Shown here: positions 47,187-56,761 of the stretch, in pieces | Layout: each line of letters begins with the position of its first letter | How positions within the stretch are numbered: position 1 is the first letter of the stretch | Assembly (NCBI GenBank): GCA_028583605.1 | Contig: CM053333.1 | Location: 28,623,302 to 28,687,301, forward strand | Direction: 5' to 3' | Source: Dastarcus helophoroides | Lineage: Eukaryota; Arthropoda; Insecta; Coleoptera; Bothrideridae | Length of the DNA: 64,000 bases | Made by a program: the position numbers and the translations under genes | The notes under the pieces: generated by a model | What the model was told of the DNA's origin: nothing | What the model saw: the letters and a program-made list of their open reading frames with translations, nothing else | Database searches by the model: none

Positions 47187-47384
47187 GTGTTAAACTCATG
47201 CGTAATCCTTCGAGTTAAAAAAATCGCAGAAAAAGGAAAACACACTACAAAGCAGACGAAAAATGACAAGTCAAAATCAACTGTGTTTAAAGAAAATTAT
47301 AATCCTAGTCTACTGCACTATGTAAATTATCTCATTCAAGATCCGGAAAAAGTCAAAAAAATGTTGCTCCGAACAAATGGCTAA
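47187..47384 (+). pseudogene. Tandem unit 4, partial copy
   Basis: 65 codons open; 'KKIAEKGKHTTKQTKNDKSK', 'NYNPSLLHYVNYLIQDPEKV' and 'MLLRTNG' match unit 1. It lacks the 5' part (unit 3 runs into it after a deletion) and stops at 47382. The similarity is greatest in the 'HYVxYLIQDPEKVK' block. Confidence 0.45.
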
Positions 47385-47390
47385 AATCTC

Positions 47391-47879
47391 CTTATTTGAA
47401 CAAAGCTGTTTCTTAAAATTAAAGGGCACATTGAGAGATGTGCCTTGATGAAACTAGGAATTCAGCAAATTGAACGAGAAAACTATTGAATAGGGCTATA
47501 ACAAAATTGGACCAACTACAAAAAAGCCCTCACCGAATATAACATAAATATAACAAAGAGTTGAGATGATCAAAGAAAAGAACCTGAATGTAGTTTTACG
47601 AGGTATCATTAATTTGGCCCTAGCAGTACGACTGCAAAAAATTCTCACTCATGTGGAATATGTCTTCTTAAGAAGTCTAATGGCAAGTAGGCTCAAGATT
47701 AAAAGAAAAACCGAGAGATTGTAATATAGTCTAATGTTTGCAGAAGAACGACCTTGGTAGTTCCATCTGCTGGATATTGCCCAATGTCCAAACAGCAGAA
47801 ACAAATGATTAGCTAGATAAATTTTACCGCAAATAACGTAAATAAAATTGGCAATTAATGAATAAAAATGTTCATCCTA
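47391..47879. other. Unassigned
   Basis: No repeat recognised; the sequence is less AT-rich than average and interrupted by stops in all frames. It may be an internal piece of the PLE whose family 4 tail follows. Confidence 0.35.
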
Positions 47880-47905
47880 AATAACAACGGCTAAACAAAC
47901 GACTG

Positions 47906-49022
47906 CACAGTGGGTTAATTGGACCAATTTCTGGCCAAAACTAACAAGGATTGAACTTTTCCGACTAAAGGAAAATAGCGAAATGAGGGGTTAATTAGCA
48001 AGAATAACGTATCTTGTTAAAGAAACAATTGATTATAATTCCCACACATTTCCCGTTTTACGTGGCAGCCCTTAGAACGAAGAGGTTGTTTATGTACAAT
48101 AGTTGCGTATTGAGATTTAAAAACTGAAATACAGAACTTGTGCCCTGAAACCAAGAAAGATTAAAAAACACAACAAACGTTGCTCTAAGGAGGTTTCGAC
48201 CGCCAAGCTGTCATCTTCAGAAAGAAACTCTCTCTCTCTCTCTCTCTTTCTCTCTGAAGATGACAGCCTGGCTGTCGAAACGCGTGAGAGCAACGTTTGT
48301 TGTATTTTTTAATCTTTCTTGGTTTCAGGGGACAAGTTCTGTATTTCAATTTTTGAAGATAACCAAGGACCAGTCCGTTCCACCAAACTTTGAGATTTAG
48401 TATATTTGCGATTGGCATATAATTTGATAATTTGAATCGTATAGAACAGGTGAAGTGTCCTATTTGGGATCAATATTTCATTTTCAAAAATAATATGCGG
48501 CTTGTGGCTTAGAGTCTGTCATCAGATAAAAGGTATCAGACATCCGTTAGGTAAAATCAGCAAAATTATTTTTGTTTGTTCCATATTTACTTTAACAAAT
48601 TTGAGCCTTATCCATTTTTTTTTTATATTGAGTGAAGTATGAACTTCGTTGTTCTACAATTTTTGGGTGTTCCTAGCTACGCCTTTTTTTACTAAAACGG
48701 TTTAAACATAATGATGCAGATGAGAAAAATTCCCACTTTAGGAATTAGCGACTGATACAGTTTGACTCATATCATTTCAAACTCTTTACAACTACTCTAT
48801 TTTTTGCAAACAAATAATTATTTTACTAATGTTATATTACTTTTAGATTAAATTATCTCCGAATTATGTTTTCAAATTAGTTAGAATTTTAACCCCCGAT
48901 ACTCACCCTAATTTCTTGGTGATAATTTTTACAATATTTTTTCTGCATTAGCCAACCATTATTAAGCAAATTTCATAATTTTTAGACCTTTGGCCAAAAA
49001 TTATGTAAATCGACTCACTGTG
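47906..49022. mobile_element. 1.12-kb non-autonomous TIR element, CACAGTG ends
   Basis: Left end CACAGTGGGTTAATTGG and right end (complement) CACAGTGAGTCGATTT, with a second matching block (GGCCAAAA) about 25 bp further in on each side. Removal rejoins the family 4 repeat. The interior has no transposase and contains the family 1 inverted pair at 48118-48400. The superfamily is uncertain; I could not define the target duplication precisely. Confidence 0.6.
48118..48400. mobile_element. PLE-type family 1 inverted pair with two hammerhead-like motifs
   Basis: The left arm in minus orientation (48118-48220) and the right arm in plus orientation (48254-48355) mirror each other around a (CT)n tract at 48227-48255. 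The plus motif is CTGAAGA (48254-48260), T, a perfect 6-bp stem GACAGC...GCTGTC with loop CTG, then GAAA (48277-48280) and CGCG. The minus motif (48220-48192) has the stem GACAGC...GCGGTC. Both face outwards and are followed by 'CTTTCTTGGTTTCAGGGG'. Whether either RNA can cleave is unknown: the T is unpaired relative to the classic core. Confidence 0.55.
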
Positions 49023-49110
49023 TTCTGGTATAACTGCCGATGATGCTGAAAAGCGAAACCAGGTCCAGTCATAGCAAAGATTTGTAGAAACATCGGGAAA
49101 TTTTTAATAT

Positions 49111-50690
49111 TTCGCGTGTTGTATTTATTATTATTACAGTTTAATAGTTATGACCATAACTTATTTTCACTCAGTCACCATTTGGTGAGTTATTAAAGGT
49201 GGCAATGAAACAAAAACACTAATTAAAAAATGGAAACACAACAGTTAAAATTTTAAAAATGTGTAAAAAAGTGACATTTAATGCAATATATTTAATACTT
49301 ACTTTATTTTTTTTTGTTCAAATTTTTTGCATCACGATTGGCCATATTTAAAAAAGTCATTTCTAATACAAGGCCATTTATCTTTATTCAACTCATTATA
49401 AAACTTCGATATGGTTAAATCACAGACACCATCTGAACTTTTGCATGTACATAGAAAATAGCAATATTTCGTGCCGTGTTACATTTTCCCGTGACATACA
49501 TTTAAGCTGTTTAACTTGATGTTATATTAGATCATTTAACGCGTTTTGCTTTAATTAATGCCTCTCAAGAGCTATCATTAAATATTACGACGCTAATCTG
49601 TTAAGTTTCAACATCAGGGCATACTGTCCACGTTAATCTAAATTAGTTTCCCTTTTAAGTAGAAGCATTTTTCAAAATGAGTTCAGTTTAAAGCACCATT
49701 TTATTCGAGGTTAATTTCCCGGCGACTTACACGGTATCCCTTTCCTTAACTATATCAATCGTGCACGTAACACATGGTAACGGAAGCAATTAGATTGCAG
49801 ATTTATGTCCCAAAATAACCTCTTAAATTGAAGAAGCTGGAGATGTTTCATTTCTACCAAGTCAATTTGTGAATTGGACATTAATTTCATTCCTGACCTG
49901 AATTTTTAGACCCTTTCCACTTATGTATTATTTTAAGTTCGAAATGAAAGCAGGATGCTACAAAAGCGATAAACCATTTATAGGGGTAGATAATCACTAT
50001 GAAACTAGAGAAATAAATCTCAAACTTAAAACTAACCATTATCTAGTGATTTACTTTGGTAAGAAATAAAAGATGTCCCAGATAAAACGACTAGAGAAAA
50101 GTTCTGAAGAGTACATATTAATTTGCTACAGAGTTTCAATATTCTTTAAAATGAGATTCGTAACGGTATACAATAAATAATAAGGCTCTTAAAAGAATTA
50201 AGTCTTTCCTTTATAATAAATGTTACATGGGTTCATTTTGTAGACTTCAACGCAATTGTAAAATATTATTTCTTTCCATATACGACAGACTCTAAAAATC
50301 CTAGTCTTGAAATAGAAGCTCAATGATAGAGATTGCGTTTGAATTTCATATATTTAAAATTTTAAAAGTGGTGCTCTATACTCACATATTTTAAAACTAT
50401 ACCCGAACTTAAAACAGACATTAGTTGACTTATTATATTACTACTTGAAGTACATTTAACTCAAATTATCAATTCTAACATTACAATCTTTCTCATCAAT
50501 TAATTGTACAAGAAGACTGTTAGTTTGTTGAAGGATGGACTAACTAGATGCAAACTCAGCTGCTACCTTTTTTCAGATATAATTAATTTAAAAGAAAAAG
50601 CATGCAACATTTCCACTTGGTAGCCAAACAACATGTTAATCTCAGATTAGGTCCCTAAGTAGTTTTTGCTGTGATTCAGTTGTTATGATC
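49111..50690. other. Unassigned AT-rich DNA
   Basis: No repeat, element or coding signal recognised in this stretch. Confidence 0.5.
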
Positions 50691-50694
50691 CTTT

Positions 50695-51085
50695 CACATT
50701 CCCTTCTGCCTTCTCCCTTCTCCCTTCTCTCTTCCCTCTTCTCTATCTTCTTTTCTCTCTTTTCTCTACTCTCTTCTCGCTTCTCTCTTCCCTCTTTCTC
50801 TTCACTCTTCTCTTCACTCTTCACTCATCACTCTTCACTCTTCTCTCTTCTCTCTTCTCTCTTCTCTCTTCTCTCTTCTCTCTTCTCTCTTCTCTCTTCT
50901 CTCTTCTCTCTTCTCTCTTCTCTCTTCTCTCTTCTCTCTTCTCTCTTCTCTCTTCTCTCTTCTCTCTTCTCTCTTCTCTCTTCTCTCTTCTCTCTTCTCT
51001 CTTCTCTCTTCTCTCTTCTCTCTTCTCTCTTCTCTCTTCTCTCTTCTCTCTTCTCTCTTCTCTCTTCTCTCTTTTCTCTTGTTCC
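50695..51085. repeat. (CTTCTCT)n heptamer microsatellite
   Basis: A degenerate C/T-rich lead-in (50695-50830), then about 240 bp of a regular 7-bp repeat. All reading frames across it (Ser/Leu/Phe on the plus strand, Arg/Glu/Lys on the minus strand, up to 174 residues) are spurious. Confidence 0.95.
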
Positions 51086-51392
51086 TTTTCCCTTTGTTAT
51101 TATTCCTTATTCCTTCTTCCTTAGGCTGCTTGGTAATATGGTCCATATCCACACTATAAGTTTAGCTAATTCGAATTACATGCTGCAAACACAATATTTA
51201 AAAATTTAAAAATACTGCCAATTTACGTATACTAAGGGTCGCTAAACGTTTAAGCTTAAAAGCCAATCACATTAAAATCACCAATTTCGTGAATTTCAAA
51301 GATTTATAAATTTTTATTTCTGATTTTACATTCTATTTCTAATTTAAATGAGATAATACATTCATTAATAATAATATTTGTGTCTTATTTAT

Positions 51393-51566
51393 ACACATCA
51401 GGAAAGTCAAACCTTGTCCATAGGGAGAATGTTAATGAGAGATTTAACATTGAGAGCTAATAGTGGGATAGATGGGCGGCGCCTTGTATTCTCCTACACC
51501 GGTGTAAACCATTCAACGCAGAGCGCAGCGATCAGTGCTGGTGGAGGTTTCAGTAGTACATCATAG
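51393..51566 (+). other. Possible terminal exon, unidentified
   Basis: After a pyrimidine-rich tract ending in CAG (about 51401) there is an open frame of about 55 codons with balanced base composition ('LSIGRMLMRDLTLRANSG', 'GRRLVFSYTGVNHSTQS', 'AAISAGGGFSSTS') ending in a stop at 51564-51566. AATAAA-like signals lie about 100-130 bp further on. The composition stands out from the AT-rich flanks. I do not recognise the product, and it may be a mobile-element fragment. Confidence 0.25.
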
Positions 51567-51782
51567 CTTTTAACGTGTTTTGTTACGCGATTACTATTGG
51601 CAGGCAACAATTTTATTAAAATTTGCGTACCACATGCTGTTTGTTCTTTTAGTCCGTTGAGGCAAAATAAAACTGAAATTCGTTGATAACCGAAATAAAT
51701 AAACGAGATTTCTTAAACAGAATAAATAATAATTCTAATGAAAAATATAACATAATAACTCTTTAAACATTACAAAATAAGG

Positions 51783-51905
51783 AGTTCAAATAGGCCGCCA
51801 GACTGTGCTAAACAATATTCCAGTCTGTTGTCAAACTCCCGACGAGTTTTTTCTAACATCTAAACTGGAAGATACGAGCATGCTGCGTCAAAGTAGGGGA
51901 ATACG
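51783..51905 (-). pseudogene. Mariner-type transposase C-terminal fragment
   Basis: On the minus strand it reads 'EKTRREFDNRLEYCLAQSGG' and 'LFE', resembling the last about 25 residues of DUF4817-type mariner transposases (the intact one at 55592 ends 'RRRAEQCIAAGGSNFEHLL'). Nothing upstream of it is recognisable. A relic. Confidence 0.4.
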
Positions 51906-52079
51906 TTCAGCTGCCGTAGAAAACTATGGAAGGGACAATTCTTAGCGTTTTACATGGACAATGAAAACTTTTCCTTATCTGTATTACAGTTATGTTAAAA
52001 TATATGGCTAGAGAAAACAAATAATAAAATTATATACAGAAATCAATTTTTGGCAAATCTAACATTTTGGTGGACCGGA

Positions 52080-52197
52080 CTGGTCCTTGGTTATCTTCAA
52101 AAATTGAGATACAAAACCAAGAAAAATTGAAAACACAAGAGCATCCTTCGTTGTGTTTTTTTATCTTTCTTGGTTTCAGGGGACAAGTTTTGTATTT
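52080..52197. mobile_element. Collapsed PLE-type family 1 pair
   Basis: 'GGACTGGTCCTTGGTTATC' and 'ACCAAGAAAAATTG' in minus orientation are followed after about 20 bp by 'GTTGTGTTTTTT' and 'CTTTCTTGGTTTCAGGGG' in plus orientation. The centre with both ribozyme-like motifs is deleted. Confidence 0.5.
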
Positions 52198-52712
52198 AAA
52201 TCTAACATATTAAATAGTATTTTTTAGTTTAAGACTTCACTCCAAATTTTGATTATTTATTTGGCTTCTTAGTTTGTTCTTTCTTAAGTTCATGAATATG
52301 TCGACCAGAGATCTTAGTACGCTAAAGCCATTTTTCTATTTGGTCATAGCATTTAGCAACACTATTTCACGTAGCGAAAATTAGTCCTTCAGATTTGGGT
52401 ACCCCTTTTAGAGCTCTCCAGTTATAAATGTTGTGTTTTCTCTTTCTTAAAGCTTTCGATCTAATTCGTCCTAACATCATGGTCATTCATAAAATAAAAC
52501 GTTTATAGCCGTTTATCTTCCTTTAGTTCAGTATGATCAGTGCCCTTATTATTTAGGAACGTATTAATGTCATGCAAACCTGACGAAAATAGATGCAATT
52601 TCCTACCGAGGCTACCTACTCGATTTAGTATAATTCCCATGGGTGTAGTACTAATGGGGCAGGCAGGGACCATTGTCCCTTTCTGACTGATACAGTCAGA
52701 CGAAAACATATA
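52198..52712. other. Unassigned
   Basis: No recognisable element between the family 1 relic and the pogo-like element. The open frame at 52503-52805 runs into the pogo-like end and is not a gene. Confidence 0.45.
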
Positions 52713-52834
52713 GGGGAAAGGGGGCAGAATCAACCTTGGGGCACATTCAACCAAGCCTATTAAACTGTGTTTTAATTTAAATTTGGTGCCATAAAGCTCA
52801 CACACTTTTTTACATCCGTTAAACTACCGCTCAT

Positions 52835-53165
52835 GCCGGCTCCACACTTGCGCCGCGAAAGCCCGCGAAATAGCGCCAACGCGAGTGTGGAGGCTTTCGC
52901 GTCTTCGCGTTCGCGCTTCGCGCAATTCCCCGTCCGAAGTCGGTTTTTTGGTCCGCGTCAAAGGGTTCGCGAAACTTTCGGAAGGCGCGAGCGCAAATGC
53001 ATCCACACTGTCGGCGTGAATTCAGTCACAGTTTTAAAGGACGATTTCCTTTTTTTTTGTATTTGGTGTTTATTTTTAATATAGAGATAATTATAATATG
53101 CTATAGCGTAAAGCGTAGCAGCGGCGATTCGCGTGCGAGTGTGGAGAGAAAAGTTGCGCTGTGCT
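52835..53165. repeat. GC-rich repeat with CTCCACACT ends
   Basis: It begins GGCTCCACACTTGCGC and ends with GCGAGTGTGGAG, roughly inverted, with a further internal GCGAGTGTGGAGGC copy at about 52880 that folds back on the start. It is rich in CG dinucleotides and cleanly delimited from AT-rich flanks. It occupies the place where a pogo-like transposase should have its N-terminal helix-turn-helix region, so it may be a MITE inserted there. Open frames inside are compositional. Confidence 0.5.
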
Positions 53166-53489
53166 AGGTGTTCAACTTATAGTATTTATTTCAAAACAGG
53201 CAAAATTCGGATTTAAAGGTAAGTTTTTGATTTTTAATTTATGCAGACGAATTCTACAGTTCAGCTGTAGTTAAAGCTGCATTCGATACAAGTTGGATTG
53301 TAGATTGTTAATATTTGATACCTTACCTTAAAAGCATTGACAGCGGAAAGAAAACATTTTTATAAAAAAATTTGCATGGGACAGGTTCAACCATCTCTAG
53401 ACGAGTCAGGCAACATGATTTAACAGAAATGCAGTAAAATAATTTTTTACAGATTATGTTTTAGTTTTAGAAAAATATAATTTTAAACC

Positions 53490-54780
53490 GCAACAAAATT
53501 TTAATGTTGACGAAACAGGAATTTCAACAGTTCTCAAATCAATAAAAGTGGTTTCCTCAAAAGGAAAGAAGCAAGTAAGTCTGGCAGTATCTGGAGAGCG
53601 AGGTGAACTGACCAGTTTTGTTGAAATAATAAATGCCGTGGGTAATCCTCTACCTCCAGTGTACGTGTTTCTTAGAATACGCCATCCTGAGGAATATCCT
53701 ATTGATGCTCCACCATCAAGTACTGGGTTAGGAAGTAAAAATGGTTGGATGACATCTGAGCTATTTTTGCGAGTATTGAAACATATCTAAAGTCATACAA
53801 AATGCAATAAAGATATCAAAATACTTATTTTATTGGTAATGATAATGAGACACACGTAACTATACAAGCCGTCAATTTTTGCCGTGAAAATGGTATCGTT
53901 TTGTTATCTTTTCCCCCTCACACTTCTCACGAGCTTCAACCACTAGATATTGGAGTGTATGGACCATTTAAAACATATTGTGCTACTTCTTTTAACAATT
54001 GGATGATAATGAATGCTGGGAAAACCACAACTATAAAACAAATTGCTCAATTAACTAAACCTGCATTTCAATTAGTCTTTTCTCAAAAAATCATTTAAAA
54101 ACCAGGTCTCTGGCTTCTAAACAGATTGTCCTTTAAAGACGAAGATTTTGCTGCAAGCTACGCCAATTTAACCGAAGATGATTTACCAACAGAATCAGCA
54201 AGGCCTTCGACAACTAAGATGATAAGTCTTAAAAAAGTTAAAACATCTTCAGTTCTAAAGGGTAATAATACTTTTATGTGGTTCCAAGGTTCTTGTATAT
54301 TTACCTATAATATATTTTAAATTCTGCTCAATCAGTTTCTTCAGGATAAGTCCTTCACGTCAACTAATAAAACTGTTGCAACATTTTCTACGCTTCCGCA
54401 GAGTAACGCAACAAATTCAATTATTCTTGTAAAGTAACTAATCGCTTAAAATTAATTTTAGGTCATTTTAAATCTGCCTTGACTCCGGAAACATTCAGAC
54501 CATTTCCTAGACCAAATGTGAGCAAAAACAAGCTCGGAAACAAACGACGTTAAAAATCAAGAATTTATACTCAAACACCAGAGTTTACACTCAAACACCA
54601 GAGAAAAGCCGTTAAGAGGAACTAGAAGTGGAAAAAGAGAATCATTAGAAAGAGCAAGAAGAGCGCAAGCGACGAAAAGTCAGGAAACAAATATTTTCTG
54701 ATAGTAATCCACAGTCCAAAATTGTAAGAAAACGTAGACAAAATAGTTCAAGCAGTTCTGACTCAGCTGAGTTAGTTTAG
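53490..54780 (+). pseudogene. Pogo/Tigger-like DDE transposase (decayed)
   Basis: 'NVDETGIS' at 53503-53526 holds the first catalytic Asp. 'SSKGKKQVSL', 'VPLPPVYVFLR'-like sequence and 'WMTSELFLRVLKHI' follow to a stop at 53790. After a frameshift comes 'NDNETHVT' (second Asp), then 'LSFPPHTSHELQPLD' (third Asp) and 'GVYGPFKTY', all hallmarks of the DDE_1 (pogo/jerky) family. Serine-rich C-terminal pieces extend to 54780. The N-terminal DNA-binding domains are missing or replaced. Frameshifts and stops make it nonfunctional. Confidence 0.8.
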
Positions 54781-54951
54781 TCTTAATATTTTCATACTTT
54801 ATATTATGTGTTTGTTTTGAACCTTTTACTTTAAACATATTTATAAAATTACTTTGTTCAACAGTATTGTAAAAGTGTACTAATAAAGGTAAAATGCACA
54901 AGAAAGCCATTTAAATATATATATATATATATAAAACCACTTTTTTATATA

Positions 54952-55374
54952 CAGGGTGTTACAAAAGTCCGGGCCGCTACTTCAGGAGCATATTCTACAC
55001 ATTAAAATATGAAAAATGTTGAAATACATTTTTTTCTTTAAATTGCCTCGTAACGGAGATATGACCATTTAAAGATGGCGCCCCTAAAGTGGTTTTTTTA
55101 CTACAAAAAGTTAACGGTTAGTAGCAAAGTCATGAAATTGGGCAAGCAGTTAAAGAATTGGATTAGGCATATTCTCATGTAACATATTTTTTAAATAAGC
55201 AGTAGCGTGGTGTGTAGGGGGTTGCCCGCGATTATTTTTTGCCGTAACTTTTTTGTATTGCAATATTTCGACACAAAAGTGCCATAATCGTAAAAAGCAA
55301 CATTTTTTATACAAAAAAGGTACTCTTTCTCAAAGTCGCTTAAAGTAACCGTTTCCGAGAAAAAGGCGTTTAAA
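54952..55374 (+). repeat. Left terminal inverted repeat of the DD41D element
   Basis: 423 bp, from CAGGGTG to GGCGTTTAAA. It pairs with 56762-57184 with only scattered single-base differences. Much longer than the roughly 30-bp termini of classic mariners. Confidence 0.9.
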
Positions 55375-55591
55375 TAATCCTATCCCGTCTTCGAAATTCT
55401 AACTAATTTGTATAAGAAAAAATAAGTTGGTCATGCAAACTGATCGTAAAGAAAACAATTGTACTTGACAATATCTGCCAGAGATTGACGTTGTGTCACT
55501 GATAAAATTTGGTCGTAAGCTGTAAACTTTAGCAGTTTTTGTTGTCAATAGTAAGTGTAGTAGTTTTTTAACTTTTCATTATTTTGATAAA

Positions 55592-56662
55592 ATGGACTAT
55601 TCAAATCAAGAAATGGCCGATATGCATTTAATGTACGGGCTTGCAAATTGTAATCGTGCTGAAGCAAGACGGCTTTATGCTGAACGTTTTCCTAATAGAC
55701 ACCTACCAGGAGAAAAATTGTTCCAGAAAATTCATGCTCGTTTATGTGAAACAGGAAATTTTGTTTTCAAAGGCGAACGTGTTGGAAGGCCAAACGCAGA
55801 AGTTGCTAATTTAGAGGAGCGTGTGCTTCAGCGAGTTGAAGAAGATCCATGTGTCAGCACTAGACAACTTGCTTTAGCCGAAGGAGTAAATCACGTAACT
55901 ATCTGGCGAATTTTGAAATTTTACCAATTTTACCCCTATCATTTTCAAAGAGTGCAAGGGTTACTTGCTGCTGATTATCCTCCAAGAATAGAATTTTGCA
56001 ACTGGCTATTGCATAAGATCGCTGAAAATGAGAACTTTCCATCGCTCATATTATTTACGGACGAAGCGGGTTTTACCAGAAACGGGATACTTAACTTTCA
56101 CAACATGCATCAGTGGCAAGTTGAAAATCCCAATGCAGTTATTAAGTCGAGACATCAGCAACATTTTTCACTTAACATTTGGGGAGGAATAATAGGGGAC
56201 TCTAAAATTGGACCGTTTTTTTTACCTCATAGGTTAACAGGAGCATCATACAGACATTTTTTGCAAACAGAGTTACCCGTGTTACTTGAAAATGTTCCAC
56301 TCATAACAAGACAGCGAATGTGGATAATGCACGATGGGGCACCTGTCCATTTTAGTGCAGTTGCTAGGGAATTTTTGAATAACAACTATCATCAACGATG
56401 GATAGGTCGAGGAGGTCCGATACCATGGCCAGCTAGGTCTCCTGACCTCAACCCACTCGATTTCTACTTATGGGGACATCTAAAGCAGATCGTCTACTCC
56501 ACACCAGTTGACAATATCAATGATCTTCGTGAACGAATTGAAAATGGGTCCAACCTGATTCACAATACACCAGGCATTTGCGAAAGAGTAAGGAGTTCCC
56601 GTAGAAGACGAGCCGAGCAATGTATTGCTGCAGGGGGCAGTAACTTCGAACACTTGCTTTGA
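55592..56662 (+). CDS. DD41D mariner-like transposase (DUF4817-type N-terminus)
   Basis: 356 residues, complete. Residues about 1-110 form the helix-turn-helix DNA-binding part: 'YSNQEMADMHLMYG' with 'LCETGNF' is the DUF4817-type first domain, and 'STRQLALAEGVNHVTIWRIL' the second. The catalytic Asp are D157 (LFTDEAGF), D248 (MHDGAPVHF) and D290 (SPDLNPLDFYLWG), with 41 residues between the last two, hence DD41D (classic mariner has 34). It should cut at the CAGGGTG termini and reinsert at TA. The start fits the family (MDYSNQEM). No breaks were seen. Its upstream sequence lies just inside the left inverted repeat. Confidence 0.92.
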   Translation: MDYSNQEMADMHLMYGLANCNRAEARRLYAERFPNRHLPGEKLFQKIHARLCETGNFVFKGERVGRPNAEVANLEERVLQRVEEDPCVSTRQLALAEGVNHVTIWRILKFYQFYPYHFQRVQGLLAADYPPRIEFCNWLLHKIAENENFPSLILFTDEAGFTRNGILNFHNMHQWQVENPNAVIKSRHQQHFSLNIWGGIIGDSKIGPFFLPHRLTGASYRHFLQTELPVLLENVPLITRQRMWIMHDGAPVHFSAVAREFLNNNYHQRWIGRGGPIPWPARSPDLNPLDFYLWGHLKQIVYSTPVDNINDLRERIENGSNLIHNTPGICERVRSSRRRRAEQCIAAGGSNFEHLL

Positions 56663-56761
56663 TTTTTTTTTCTTAATTTTGTACTATTTTTATATCAATG
56701 CAGTTAGTAGTGGATAAATTAGAAATTTGCAAAACGAATTCTAATAAATGCAACAATTTTG

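Larger units (their letters stand above)
43985..47390 (+). repeat. Tandem array of about 600-640-bp units
   Basis: The block 'AAATTAATATTCTGTAAAG...TTGTTAATTAC' recurs at about 44032, 46093 and 46735, and the block 'TAGAAATTATG..ACTTGTGGCAAG' at about 45575, 46206 and 46814; a fourth, partial unit spans 47215-47390. After subtracting the hAT-like insertion, unit 1 is about 606 bp and unit 2 about 640 bp. Each unit holds a related reading frame, open only in unit 1. Divergence between units is substantial, so this is an old local duplication. Confidence 0.7.
47880..49110 (+). mobile_element. PLE-type family 4 tail, split by a TIR element
   Basis: 'AACGGCTAAACAAACGACTG' (47885-47905) and 'TTCTGGTATAACTGCCGATG' (49023-49042) are the two halves of one family 4 copy; they are contiguous at 32310-32345 and 38410-38440. 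The right half carries CCGATGA, a spacer, a GCT-GAAA-AGC hairpin, GAAACC and AGTC (about 49036-49070), the best-preserved family 4 motif in the window. Confidence 0.6.

Noticed and set aside
50642..51209. Open frames of up to 174 residues in the heptamer repeat
   Set aside because: A 7-bp repeat without stop codons stays open in every frame; the product is low-complexity.
52824..53084. Open frames and CG-rich composition suggesting a gene start
   Set aside because: Delimited by CTCCACACT-type inverted blocks inside a pogo-like element; no coding motif.
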